The position numbers and the translations under genes were made by a program. From Adiantum capillus-veneris (taxonomy: Eukaryota > Streptophyta > Polypodiopsida > Polypodiales > Pteridaceae), in the NCBI GenBank assembly GCA_014529385.2, contig CM043958.1, positions 126,357,317 to 126,421,316 of the forward strand: DNA of 64,000 nt, in the 5' to 3' direction. Shown here one piece after another: positions 35,894 through 47,048 of the stretch. The notes beneath the pieces were generated by a model. It was not told the DNA's origin and ran no database searches. It was given only the letters and a program-made list of their open reading frames with translations. The number at the start of each line of letters is the position of its first letter. The stretch's first letter is position 1.

Positions 35894-36417
35894 TGTTGGC
35901 AGCATCCAACATCAGCAGTCTTTTACCTCTTCTCCGTGAACATAATTTTCATCTATTATGTATAGATAATTTATGGGCTCTCAACACGTTTGAGATTGTA
36001 TCTATTATCTTACTTTATGTGCCTTACGCAGTTAGACATTTGTTTCTAAAACCTAGGCATATAAGTGAACTGTAGGTCATGTGAAAGGGGGAGATATCAT
36101 TTTCAGAGAAAACCTAGAGTAGAGAAGAAGAAGAAAGAGGCTATGGAGGTGGAAGCTTGGAGCTGCATGTACTCTCTTCACAAATTGGTTAAGCATGCAA
36201 TGAAGTTGAGTCCTATTGCTTCTCTCTTTGATTCTCCTTCAAGTTGTGTATTAGTGTCTTGATTTGTGTGTATTGAGAACTAATCATCCTCTAATTTCTT
36301 GACTGCCTATTGAGTGTTTGACTATGGTGTTGTGTCCATGGTTACATTTGTGTGTAGATTAGAATTTGTCCATGCATTGCTCCAATAATAACCCCATGAG
36401 CTTGGGTGAGCTCGTGT
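35894..36417 (+). repeat. 3' LTR of unit E, truncated
   Basis: Starts TGTTGGC after a purine tract and matches 25489 onward for about 525 bp, through 'ccccatgagcttgggtgagctcgtg'. Where the other copy continues for about 300 bp more, this copy passes abruptly into the palindromic minisatellite. The missing LTR end was not found elsewhere in the window. Confidence 0.88.
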
Positions 36418-38957
36418 GAAATTGCTTAAATGAGCCCCTTTAAAGCTTCCTATAGCACTAAGTGCCGACATGTGGTGCTATAGGAAACTCCGCAAAGTGC
36501 TTAAATTATTCCCTTTGAAGCTTCCTATAGCACCAATGATGACACATGGTGCTACATGCAGCTCCATAAGTGCTTAAATTAGACCTTATGAAGCTTCCTA
36601 TAGCACCACATGCTGACACATGGTGCTACAAGCAGCTTTGCAAAAGACTTAAAGCCCCTTTGAAGATTCCAAAAATATAATGTGGCGGCACATGGTGCTA
36701 CAAGCATCTCCACAAAGAGCTTAAATTAGCCTCTTTGAAATTTCCTTTAACACCACATGTCGACACGTGGTGCTACAAGCAACTCCACAAAGTGCTTAAT
36801 TAACCTCTTTGAAACTTTCTTTAGCACCACTTCTCAACACATGGTGCTACAGGTAGGTCTACAAAGCTCATAGATTAGCCTCTTTGAAGATTCCTATAGC
36901 ACCACATGTAGACACATGGTGCTACATGCAACTCCATAAAGGGCTTAAATTTTTCATTATGAAGCTTCCTATAGCACGATTTCACAAAGTGCTTAAATTA
37001 ATTGTATCGCTTAAATTAGCCTCTTTAAAGCTTCTTACAACACCACGTGCTGACACTTGGTGCTAACAAAAACTCCATAAATTGCTTAATTAGCTCTAAT
37101 GAAGCTTCCAATAGCACCACGTGCCATCACATGGTGCTATAAGAAACTCTACAAATGGCTTAAAGTCTCTTTGAATATTCCTATAGCACCACATATCGAC
37201 ACATGATGGTACAGGCAGCTCCATAAACGCTTAAATTAGCCTCTTTGAAACTTCCTTTAGCACCACGTATCGACACGTGGTGCTACAGGCTGCTCCACAA
37301 AACACTAAAATTAACCTCTTTGAAGCTTCCTAGAGTAGCATGTGCCAACACGTGGTGCTACAAGCAGCTTCATAAAGCGCTTAAATTAGCCCTTATGTAG
37401 CTTCCAGTAACACCATGTGCTGACACGTGGTGCTACAAGCAGCTTTGCAAATGGCTTAAATCCCCTTTGGATATTCCTATACCACCATGTGCCTACATGT
37501 GGTGCTACAAGTAGCTCCACAAAGTACTTAAACTAGCCTCTTTGAAACTTTATTTAGCACCACGTGTCGATACGTGGTGCTAAAGCTACATGCCACTCCA
37601 CAAAGTGCTTAAATTGGCCTCTTGAAACTTCCTTTAGCACCACGTGTCAACACGTGGTGCTACAAGCAGCTCCACAAAGCACTTAAATTAGCATCTTTGA
37701 AGCTTCCTATAGCACCACATGCTGATACATGGTGCTACAAGCAACTTTGCAAAAGACTTAAAGCCCCTTTGAAGATTCTTAAAATATCATGTGCCGACAC
37801 ATGGTGCTACAAGCGCTTTTGTGCAAATGCATGTAGCACCACATGTCGACACGTGGTGCTAAAGAAAGTTTCAAAGATGCTATTTAAGCGCTTTGTGGAG
37901 TTGCTTGTAGCACCACATGGCAAGACGTGGTGCTAAAGGAAGTTTCAAAGAGGCTAGTTTAAGCGCTTTGTGGAGTTTCTTTTAGCACCACGTGTCGAAA
38001 CGTGGTGCTACAGGAAGTTTCAAAAAGGCTAATTTAAGCGCTTTGTGGAGTTGCATGTAACACCACGTGTCAACACGTGGTGCTAAAGAAAGTTTCAAAG
38101 AGGCTAATTTAAGAGCTTTGTGGAGTTGCGTGTAGCACCACGTGTCAATGTGTGGTGCTAAAAAAAGTTTCAAAGAGGCTAATTTGAGCTCTTTGTGGAG
38201 TTTCTTGTAGCACCACGTGGCGACACATGGTGCTAAAGGAAGTTTCAAAGAGGCTAGTTTAAGAGCTTTTTAGAGCTGCTTGTAGCACCACGTGTCGACA
38301 CATGGTGCTACAGGAAGTTTCAAAGAGGCTAATTTAAGCGCTTTGTGGAGTTGCATGTAGCACCATGTGTCGACACGTGGTGCTAAAGGAAGTTTCAAAG
38401 AGGCTAGTTTATGCACTTTGTGGAGCTGCTTGTAGAACCACGTGTCGACACGTGGTGCTACGTGCAGTTCCACAAAGCGCTTAAATTATCCTTTTTGAAA
38501 CTTCTTGTAGACCCACGTGTGGTGGTGCTACAAGAAACTCTAGCCTCTTTGAAAATTTGTTTAGCACCATGTTTTGACACGTGATGCTATAGGCAAATCC
38601 ACAAAGCGCTTAAATTACCCTCTTTAAAATTTTATTTATCACCACGTGTTGACACGTGGTGCTACATGCAGCTCCACAAAGCGCTTAAATTGGCCTCTTT
38701 GAAACTTCTTGTAACAACACGTGTCAACACGTGGTGCTCCAAGCAGCTCCACAAAGCGCTTAGACTAGCCTCTTTGAAACTTTCTTTAGCACCACGTGTC
38801 GCCACGTGGTGCTACAAGCAACTCCACAAAGTGCTTAAATTAGCATCTTTGAAACTTTCTTTAGCACCATGTGTTGGCACATGGTGCTACATGCAACTCC
38901 ACAAAGCGCTTAAATTAATCTCTGTGAAACTTCTTTTAGCACCACATGTCGATACGT
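36418..38957. repeat. Palindromic minisatellite, ~75-bp unit, about 35 copies, with an inverted block
   Basis: Each ~75-bp unit has a core close to TAGCACCACGTG/TCGACACGTGGTGCTA (a perfect 28-bp palindrome in the best copies) and a spacer like 'agctccacaaagcgcttaaattagcctctttgaaacttcct'. Units run one way from 36418 to about 37811, the opposite way from about 37812 to 38462, then the first way again to 38957. Both switches occur at or beside a palindrome. As 75 is a multiple of 3, long repetitive open frames appear on both strands (recurring DTWCYKQLHKALKLASLKL); I regard these as a by-product. Copies nearest 38.0-38.9 kb are the most regular. Confidence 0.95.
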
Positions 38958-39916
38958 TGTCAAGAAGTGCGCAATGCGACTAGGAAAGTGCCGGGCCTCT
39001 GACTGTGAGGATTCGTAGCAAAATCAAGCAAGGCGTAGATGATTTGAAGTTAAAAACACAAAAAAAAAAAATCCAGCCATGAAAGCTCCACTTTGAAAAA
39101 GAACCATTACTAACTCAAAACTCTTGTGTGTGTGAAGATTAGGTGTAGCCTCGCTCCCGCAATTGCACCAATGCAATGCTCATTCGACCTATTAAAAACC
39201 ATAAATATACGCTTTGATTTCTTCATAGTGACCATTTCATGGAAGATTCAGTACTTAATTGGAGAATCCCAAGTAGTTATTTGAGGAGGGGAAACCCTAA
39301 TTGGAGGCCTCACAGCTCCAACCATGCAATGGAAGCAGCACGGGATTGCACTAGCACCCTGTAAAGGAATGGCTGTATCTCCTTGTTCATATGCCCCAAT
39401 GAGCTCATTATTGGATCTAAAACTTCCCACACAACTTGAACAACAACAATAGCGCCATTGATGTGGCATTTTGAGCTATTTTTTTGGCTATTTTTGACCA
39501 TTTTAAGGCCATTTTTAGCCCAAAAATTCCACTTTCTGTCCGTAAAAAGCCCAAATGAGCTTGAAAAAATACCTAAAATTGTGAAAAAATCCCATTGAGC
39601 TCAAATTTCATGTTGAAACTCATTTCCCCACTTGGTAACCACTTTGGACACGTCTTTTAGGCCAACGCACGAAACCTGCTATTTTTGGTCGACATTGCCT
39701 ACATTGAACTTTCTAGGCAAAACGAGTGTGCCACTTCGATAAACTTGACATGTGTACATTCCTAAAGAAAATTAGACATGCTTTAATGTGTTAAAACATG
39801 CAACGGTTCGACGTCCCCGGCCTCGCGTGCCTGGCAAGGTATGTATACGGCTTCAACCGTGGCATCTAATTTCGCATATATCACACTATGTACATTATAG
39901 CATTCGGTCCCACACA
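38958..39916 (-). repeat. 3' LTR of element C
   Basis: 959 bp, matching 46064-47036. Shared runs include 'gactaggaaagtg', 'ggcctctgactgtgaggattcgta' split by few changes, and 'gttaaaacatgcaacggtt'. Confidence 0.95.
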
Positions 39917-40149
39917 TAATAAACATCAAGAGTGAGTTAGATATTTTAATTTCACATTATGAATGTGCCATGGTATGACATCCACCCCCTCTAAACCTGC
40001 ACATCCTCCAGCATGTGCCACATATATCTTTTGCAGGTCCAGTTTTCATTTAAGTCCACATACATGTCGATTTCATCATTGCTTTCAACAAAATCTAACG
40101 CATCATCCTCTTGTTCTTCATCCAGATCTATACCATTTTCATCAGAGCC

Positions 40150-41052
40150 TTAATTTTGACCTTCCTGTGAATCAAAGGGATCTGTATAACCTCTTCTTTT
40201 GAATAACTTGATTCTTTTCCCTGCAATGGGAATCTTCATTTTTGTCCCATCTAATTCTTGCAAGGTGTAAGTTGCATTCCCATGTACATGTTGAACCACA
40301 TAAGGACCAAACCATCTCTTTGAAGGATTTCTTATTGTTGTATGTTGGTTTTCAAGACTTCTGTCATACACCAACACCCAATCACCTTCCTCAATAGATT
40401 TAGGTCTGAGCCTATGCCTCTTATCAAATCTGTCCTTATTCTTTAACCTTGCATCTTTCAATCGTGCTACTGCAATCTCAATATCTTGGGGCCTTCTTTC
40501 TAACTGCTGTATGCACAAAGAAAGAAGGTATTCCCTACTCATTCCATCTTCCCAAGGCAGTACATTCCATGTGGGAATTACATCCTCAATTGGCATTATA
40601 GGTTTCTGACCATACATCAACTCAAAAGGCATATAACCGGTAGCTGAGCTATGAGTTGTACGATCAACCCATAAAACATAAGACAATAACCTAGGCCACT
40701 CTCCCATTTTACATTTGCAGGCCTTAGCCAAAGCTTTAATGATAGGAGGATGCCCACTCTCTGATTTACCATTTCCCTCAGGATTATATGTAGTAGTGAG
40801 AGCAAGTTTAATGCCCAACCTACAGAAAAACTCCCTTGCTTTGTCAGCATCCACCTCACCCCTGTCTGCTGTTATTTTCCCAACACAGCCATAACGACTA
40901 ATTACATCATCCAAGAGGAACTTACATATCCCTTCTGTTCTTTTCTTTCTTAGAGCATGACCTTCAACTTTTTGGTTAAGTCTTCTTGTGCAAGCACTAT
41001 GTATCTCATTTTCCATAAGCCGGATGGCATTGTAACCAGATCTAATATCCAC
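40150..41052 (-). pseudogene. Integrase core and C-terminus of element C
   Basis: 300-codon open frame. After a basic start (RRLNQKVEGHALRKKRTEGI) it has VISRYGCVGKITADRGEVDA, LALTTTYNPEGNGKSESGH and ALAKACKCKMGEWPRLLSYV, giving the second Asp and the Glu of the DDE core. It ends with KRWFGPYVVQHVHGNATYTL (GPY/F module) and IPIAGKRIKLFKRRG. No chromodomain follows. The first Asp lies across the frame break near 41050, where two adjacent stops separate it from the HHCC part. The family normally reads through here as one polyprotein. Confidence 0.9.
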
Positions 41053-41111
41053 TTATAGCGCATGGCCAATGGGTAAGTAGGGTGCAACCCATCATGATGA
41101 AGTACATTTTA

Positions 41112-42095
41112 CTACATTTGACAGGTTTCACATGATTCCACAAAGTGAGATACATCTTTATACATACCTTTCCACCAATACCTCTCTTTCATTTTAGTCA
41201 AGGTGGCCCATACACCTCTGTGTCCATCATAAAGACTCTCATGAAACTTTTTTATAAGATCATTTTGAGCGTCCTTATCATTCACCACTCTCATCCGCAT
41301 TTCATTTCTTTGTTTTGGATGCTTCCATAAGTACCCATCTTTCAAAAAGTATCCATAGGCCTTTCTCTGTATTCTTTTGAACTCTTGATCAGTCCACCCT
41401 TCTTGCCTTATCAAAGTGCTTAGATAGCATCCAATGAGCAACCAGTCACATTGACATATGTCCTCTGGAAATGACTCAGGTGCATTTGACAGGCAAACAT
41501 GATCACCCTTGTCATGAGAGATACTATAGAACTGTGTGCCTACATCATCACCCTCGACAACCATGTCTTCTTCATTTTCATACCTTGCTCTTGAAAGAAT
41601 ATCTGCAACTAGATTATCTTTCCTTGCAATATGCTTAAATTCTGGATTCAAGGACTTTATGTAGGCAATCCATGTCAACATAGCAATGTCGGGAGTTGAG
41701 CAACTTGTGATCATTCCAAGAAGGGGTAGACAATCAGTCTCCACTATTACATTTGCTCCTATCAAATACTCTTTGTCACATTTCAAAGCTGTAACTACTC
41801 CCCATAACTCTCTTTTTCCCTGTGCATAGTTGCGTTGACGAGCACTTAGGACTTTTGCTCCTAATATCACTACATATCGCTTGCCATCATCATTATCTTG
41901 CCCAATCGCCCATCCAATTCCTGTGGGGCTAGTATCCACTGTCACAATTACATATCTTCCACATTCATAGTTTGCTTTCCTCAAAGTTGGAGACATAAGC
42001 AACAAATTCTTTAATTTCCTCATGGCATGTGTATGCATTTCTTCCCATTGAAACTTTTGGTTCTTTCTTAAAAGTTGATACAAAGGTTCTGCCAC
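41112..42095 (-). pseudogene. RNase H and HHCC integrase start of element C
   Basis: 327-codon frame. RNase H: RYVIVTVDTSPTGIGWAIGQ (first Asp), QRNYAQGKRELWGVVTALKC (Glu), GANVIVETDCLPLLGMI (Asp), then LVADILSRARYENEED. The linker leads to the integrase zinc-binding segment, KKFHESLYDGHRGVWATLTK, YWWKGMYKDVSHFVESCETC, with H-H-C-C residues in order. It stops directly after CQM. All expected catalytic residues appear present, so this part is well preserved. Confidence 0.93.
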
Positions 42096-42113
42096 ATGCG
42101 CATAATGTGGAAT

Positions 42114-42890
42114 CTAGATAACATAGAACACACATGCACCCAAGAACCTTCGACCCTGAGTTACATTAATACATGTATCTTTTATTCTTTGAATAACATC
42201 AATCTTTGCAGGACAAGGCCTTCTACCATATGGCCCGCACATAGGTCCCACAATAAGAACTCCGCTTACACCAAACACTAACTTTTGCCCATACAAGGTA
42301 AGGTTAACTTCTTCCAATCTTGACAAGATCTCATCACAATCATTGATATGGTTTGCCACATATTTGCGGCACCCCCTCAAGTCTAGAGCCACATCTATAT
42401 TGCTTACATTACATCCTTTGATTGGCATATCATCAAGGAAAGGCATTGTAGTTTGAGGTATGAAGTCACGTAGGACTTTGTTCATACCATTCATCATATG
42501 TGCAACGGAATTAGTTGCCCCCTGAGATAAGGTGCACATTCTTACTAGGCCCAAAGGTGTCCTCATGGTAGTCAGGCCCCTGCTTTCCATTGCTAGTTGG
42601 AACTGATCATACCTTGAGTACAAGTCTCCCATAGAATATATTGACCTTCCTGCAAATGCCTCTGCAAACTCATCAACAATTGGCCCTATACCCACATTTC
42701 TGATTGTCACCTTATTTACAGGTTGCATATCCTGAATAAGTGTAAAGAACCATTTTTCTTCGGAATTATGAACCACTTGTTTGAATACGGAGCACAAGAA
42801 GGCTCCAAAATACCCATCTTGATCTTTTCATTAAGCAACTCAATGAGTTTTGGCAAATCATGAGCCTTTGGAACAAGAATAGGCCTCAAG
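42114..42890 (-). pseudogene. Reverse transcriptase of element C
   Basis: The frame at 42797-42114 covers RT motifs: MQPVNKVTIRNVGIGPIVDE, GRSIYSMGDLYSRYDQFQLA, RTPLGLVRMCTLSQGATNSV, then TTMPFLDDMPIKG, where FLDD takes the YxDD position. A later VFGVSGVLIVGPMCGPYGR matches the F(L)GH region. The upstream motif (MGILEPSCAPYS-like) is in a different frame near 42810. The catalytic Asp pair is intact; the Tyr-to-Phe change at the first position is tolerated in some retroelements. Confidence 0.9.
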
Positions 42891-42892
42891 TT

Positions 42893-43796
42893 TCAAGGTA
42901 CATGAGGGATAGTGAAGATCACCATAGAAGCAACAATGGATGGATCAACACACCCTATCACATAGGGCTCAAATGCAAAAGCTTTTTCGTGTTTGACAAG
43001 CATGTCTTCAAAGGATATATTTTCAGCTTTTGTCAAACTATCCTCGCAACCAACCTTTAGCTCCTTCAAAGAATCCTGTGTGAACTTGTGTCCAATCTTG
43101 CTTGGGTCATGAAGGCTAGGTTGCAAACCAAAGCAGATTGTTCCATCTTATATGTGCAATCTTTTGGTAGAGGTAATTCCACTGGTTTCACTTTCTTTAC
43201 CATGGACTTATACTTAGTCTCCACTCGTACATCAACACCTTGAGCATTTTTGAAATCCTCAATGGCCTTGTACATTTCTATTGAGCATACTTTCACAACC
43301 TCACTTCCCATACGCAAATTGCAGTCCACTAAAGACTCCAAATTTTGCATAGTATCCACAAACGAACACTCATCAAACACACCTGCAACGCATTCATCAT
43401 CTTCTAGCAAACCATTCATCTTCAAGCCTCTTTGTACAATATTTACATGTTGTCGTTCACCCCGCTTTAAGTCCTCACACTTTGTAAAAGGAATAGATCC
43501 ATAGTCTGTTAATCCTACAAAACCTATAGAAAATGTTTCCTTTTCATATACATCATGCGAGAACTTTTCTCTTCTTGTACCACTGCAATCCCGCTCTACA
43601 ATGGTACATGGCCAAAACCCCTCATATCCTTGTAGTCCTTGAATTCTTTGTTTGTCTTTGGCAAGGGTTGCTCTCTAAGACTTTCACGGTTCCTTTCATG
43701 GTCCACACAAACAGTAAGGAATTGTACTGCACGCTTTCCATCCCTGCTCCTTATCCTAGCATAAGCTGACCCATCGTCCATCACCTTGGTTTCCAT
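42893..43796 (-). pseudogene. Protease-RT linker of element C
   Basis: Overlapping minus-strand frames at 43796-43596, 43425-43066 and 43126-42893 encode a Lys/Glu-rich linker, including EMYKAIEDFKNAQGVDVRVE, VKPVELPLPKDCTYKM and LKELKVGCEDSLTKAENISF. The sequence near 42930-42990 (HEKAFAFEPYVIGCVDP) corresponds to the segment that precedes the RT in Ty3/Gypsy polyproteins. No separate domain is recognised. Confidence 0.7.
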
Positions 43797-43835
43797 GCGA
43801 GTAGCGGTGATGTATGGCTGCCCAAGGATAAGAGG

Positions 43836-44162
43836 CTATGTAGACATCTCCTGTACAAAGAAATTTTGGTCATCTTTCACATCCCCTATAGTCACCTTAA
43901 CATTTGGACAAGCTCCGTACAGCTCCCCTGATGAGTTGTTTGCTGCACAAATCATCCATCCATGATTTATATCAATTGGCCATTTTCCTTTTGGATAAAG
44001 ACTCTTTGACATGAGGTTAATTTCTGACCCATGATCTATCAGCGCAATGTATGGCTCTTCTAAGTCTCCCACTTTTACCAGGGTCTCAGTAGTTGCTCTT
44101 GCCCAGTGACTCTTCAAGTAGTAACTCTTGTGAGTGGTCTCAAATTCATCTTCATCATCCAA
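43836..44162 (-). pseudogene. Aspartic protease of element C
   Basis: 108-codon frame: HWARATTETLVKVGDLEEPY leads to IALIDHGSEINLMSKSLYPK, in which the catalytic triad position reads DHGS instead of the usual D[ST]GA. It continues INHGWMICAANNSSGELYGA and CPNVKVTIGDVKDDQNFFVQ, the flap and beta-hairpin region. It is placed between gag and RT, as expected. The Asp and Gly are retained; the DHGS variant may be natural to this lineage. Confidence 0.85.
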
Positions 44163-44368
44163 GAAGAGAACGTGTTTTACTCCTCCCCTAGACTTGTAGC
44201 ATCCAACTACAGTTTCTTCACCTTGCTCTCCATAGACCTGTACACCCTATGCATTTAAAGTCTCTTCTTCACCTTGTACATGGATACATTCAGTAAGAGG
44301 CTTCCGCTTCCTCGTGATGATATCAATTTATCTCTTCATGGAACTCCCTCTTTGCTATTCCAAGGACT

Positions 44369-45856
44369 TCACCCAAGCACCTTGCTGTTCAAAATCCTCT
44401 CTTCCAAAACCTTTTTGAGATCTTTCGCTGCCTCTATGTCGGATTGGAGCTTGTAGGCCGGACCCTTTGCTTTAGCTTTCGTTGCTTCTTTCTTCTTTTT
44501 TTTAGAGGCTTCTTGCATAGGCACTTCGGGGACAGGCATCTGTTGCGGGGAAGGTGATCTAGGAGGCACTGTGTCATTTCTACCTCCGCTCCTTGTAGCC
44601 CGCTTTGAAGGCCCTTCATCCCCATTCTCGCGCCTACGTTTCTCTTCAACCATGGCCTCATTTCCTTGACATTTGGCAATGTATGCATGCACTGACAAAG
44701 AGTCCACAGGGTCATTCCAATCTGTTTCAAGCCGAAGACAATCTCTAGCTTCATGTAAAACCTCTCTAGTCATTCTACCCTTCATAGCAGACTCTATAGC
44801 ACATGCCCATAGCTCTCCAATATCATTAGATTCCTCTTCTCCAACTTTGACCAATCCTTTTTTCTTGATAGGATCCACCTTCAACCCATAGGCGGTTGCC
44901 TCAACCATTGAGATGGCATGGCTAGTAGCCATGTCCTCAACTAGCTTCTTCATTCCACCCTTTCCAAAGTTTTTCCCCAAGAGCTTATCTATTTCACTTA
45001 AGTGAATCTTACCATATTTAAAGAAAACAAGCTCTTTTGTCAAAGCGTCTTTAAAACTTTCACAATCCCTCCTTCCATGGTCAGTACTATCGCACCATAT
45101 GCATCTATTTACAAAGACTTCTCTATTTTGAGGTCTTTGCCCTGTAGACTCTCCTGATGGTTGCCCCTTTTCTTCTAGCCTTGTAAGCTTTAACTTGAGC
45201 TCTTGCATTCCCTTGACAATATCATCTATAATGGACTTGTCACTCTTTGGAACCACAATAGCATGCTTTATAGGACTCTCGAAAACACTTGGGACTTGAG
45301 TAGGGTTGACTATCATCTTGTCTCTTTGTCGTTGACTCTTAGTTAGCAGCAAAATGGCGTCTTCTACATTATTCCAATTAGTCTTTAAGCCTTGTTCCAC
45401 GTCCTTATCCTCAAGTAGTAGCTCTAACTTCTCTTGAATCCATTTATCTGTAGCCTACAAAAAGAGATCTGTCTTCTTCGAGTTTAGGGTAGCCTTTTCA
45501 GTCCTTGAAAGTTGATCATAACGGCGTTCAAATTCCCATAGCTGTTCGGTAGGCGAGAGCCCCTCTTTTGGCCGAACTACCCACTCTAAAAAAGTCCTCT
45601 TTATTACCCTTTCAGATTCCTCCATGAAATACTCTTCCTTCAAAGCTAATTTGAATGCTTCCCAAGTTTCCCCATGCTCATTTCTAATTCCGCTTACATG
45701 CTCTCTGATCTCGGGAACCACAGCAAGTTCAAAACTTTGCACCATCTCTGCTTCGGGCACTCGATGAAGCTCCATCTCCTTTACATATCCACAAAGATAC
45801 TTTTTTACATAATTACCTTTGAATTTGTCCATTTTCTTCATCACAGATTGAAGCAC
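44369..45856 (-). pseudogene. gag of element C with zinc knuckle
   Basis: Two frames separated by a stop near 45455. The first (133 codons) is the gag core: MKKMDKFKGNYVKKYLCGYV, then LKEEYFMEESERVIKRTFLE and LSPTEQLWEFERRYDQLSRT. The second (343 codons) has ILLLTKSQRQRDKMIVNP, a CCHC-type knuckle CIWCDSTDHGRRDC near 45110-45070, VAMEDMATSHAI-like sequence, and a basic Lys-rich C-terminus. The coiled, charged composition and knuckle identify it as gag. Confidence 0.88.
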
Positions 45857-46063
45857 TTTGGTTGAGGAGAGCTCCCTCCTTTCTGCAGCTTACTGCTGCT
45901 GCATAAACACTGCAAAAGCTTGAAACATATGCATTGTGACTGGATCAAACCGAACCCCCTGTTGCTCTTGTTGCTCCATAACTTTAAACATTTTTTTTCA
46001 GACCTTAAATGAAGCTTTTGAACCCTCACCCTAGCCTACTTCAGGTCGGGTTCACAAAAAATG

Positions 46064-47036
46064 TGTCAAGAAGTGTGCAGTGCGACTAGGAAAGTGTCGG
46101 GCCTCTGACTGTGAGGATTCGTAAAATCAAGCAAGGCATAGATGATTTGAAGTTAAAAACACACTAAAAAAGAACAAAACTCCAGCCATGAAAGCTCCAC
46201 TTTGAAAAAGAACCAATACTAACTCAAAACTCTTGTGTGTGTGAAGATTAGATGTAGCCTCGCTCCCAATTTCACAGATGCAGTGCTCATTCGACCTATT
46301 AAAAACCCTAAATATACGCTTTGATTTCTTCATAGTGACCATTTCATGGAAGCTTCAGTACTTCATTGGAGAAGCCCAAGTAGTTATTTGAGGAGGGGAA
46401 ACCCTACTTGGAGGCCTCACAGCCTCAACCATGCAATGGAAGCAGCACGGGACTGCACTAGCACCCTGTAAAGGAATGGCTGTATCTCCTTGTTCATATG
46501 CCCCAATGAGCTCATTCTTGGCTCTAAAACGTCCCACACAACTTGAGAAACAACAGTAGCACCGTTGATGTGGAATTTTGGGCTATTTTTAGGCTATTTA
46601 TAGGCTATTTTTGACCATTTTAAAGCCATTTTTAGCCCAAAAATGCCACTTTCTATCCGTAAAAAGCCCAAATGAGCTCGAAAAAATACCTAAAATTGTG
46701 AAAAAATCTCATTGAGCTCAAATTTCATGTTGAACCTCATTTACCCACTTGGTAAACACTTTGGACACCTCTTTTACGCTAACGCATGAAACCTGCTATT
46801 TTTGGTCGACATTGCCCGCATTGAACTTTCTAGGCAAAACGAGCGTGCCACTTCGATACACTTGACATGTGTACATTCCTAAAGAAAATTAGACAATAAT
46901 TTAATGTGTTAAAACATGCAACGGTTCCACGTCCCGGCCTCGCCTGCCTGGCAAGGTATGTACACGGCTTCAGCCGTGGCATCTATTTTTGCATATATCA
47001 CACTATGTACATTATAGCATTCGCGGGTCCCACACA
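46064..47036 (-). repeat. 5' LTR of element C
   Basis: 973 bp, TGTGTGGG...CTTGACA on the minus strand. Immediately inside it, the minus strand reads CATTTTTTGTGAACCCGACC, which lacks a TGG start, so the primer site is not of the usual plant type or is altered. Confidence 0.95.
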
Positions 47037-47048
47037 TCATAAATAGAA

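Larger units (their letters stand above)
38958..47036 (-). mobile_element. Ty3/Gypsy retrotransposon C, minus strand
   Basis: LTRs lie at 38958-39916 (3') and 46064-47036 (5'), in plus-strand view both TGTCAAGAAGTG...CCACACA, very similar by eye. Reading leftward, the order is gag (45856-44369), protease (44162-43836), linker, reverse transcriptase (about 42880-42114), RNase H and zinc-binding integrase start (42095-41112), integrase with GPY/F-type end (41052-40150). Each domain is in a long open frame but separated from the next by stops or frame changes. The outer flanks do not match: TACGT before 38958 inside the minisatellite, TCATA after 47036 inside an integrase gene. Confidence 0.92.

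Noticed and set aside
36418-38957. CRISPR-like array
   Set aside because: Units are ~75 bp with palindromic cores and near-identical spacers, there are no cas genes, and the context is a plant nuclear genome; it is a minisatellite.
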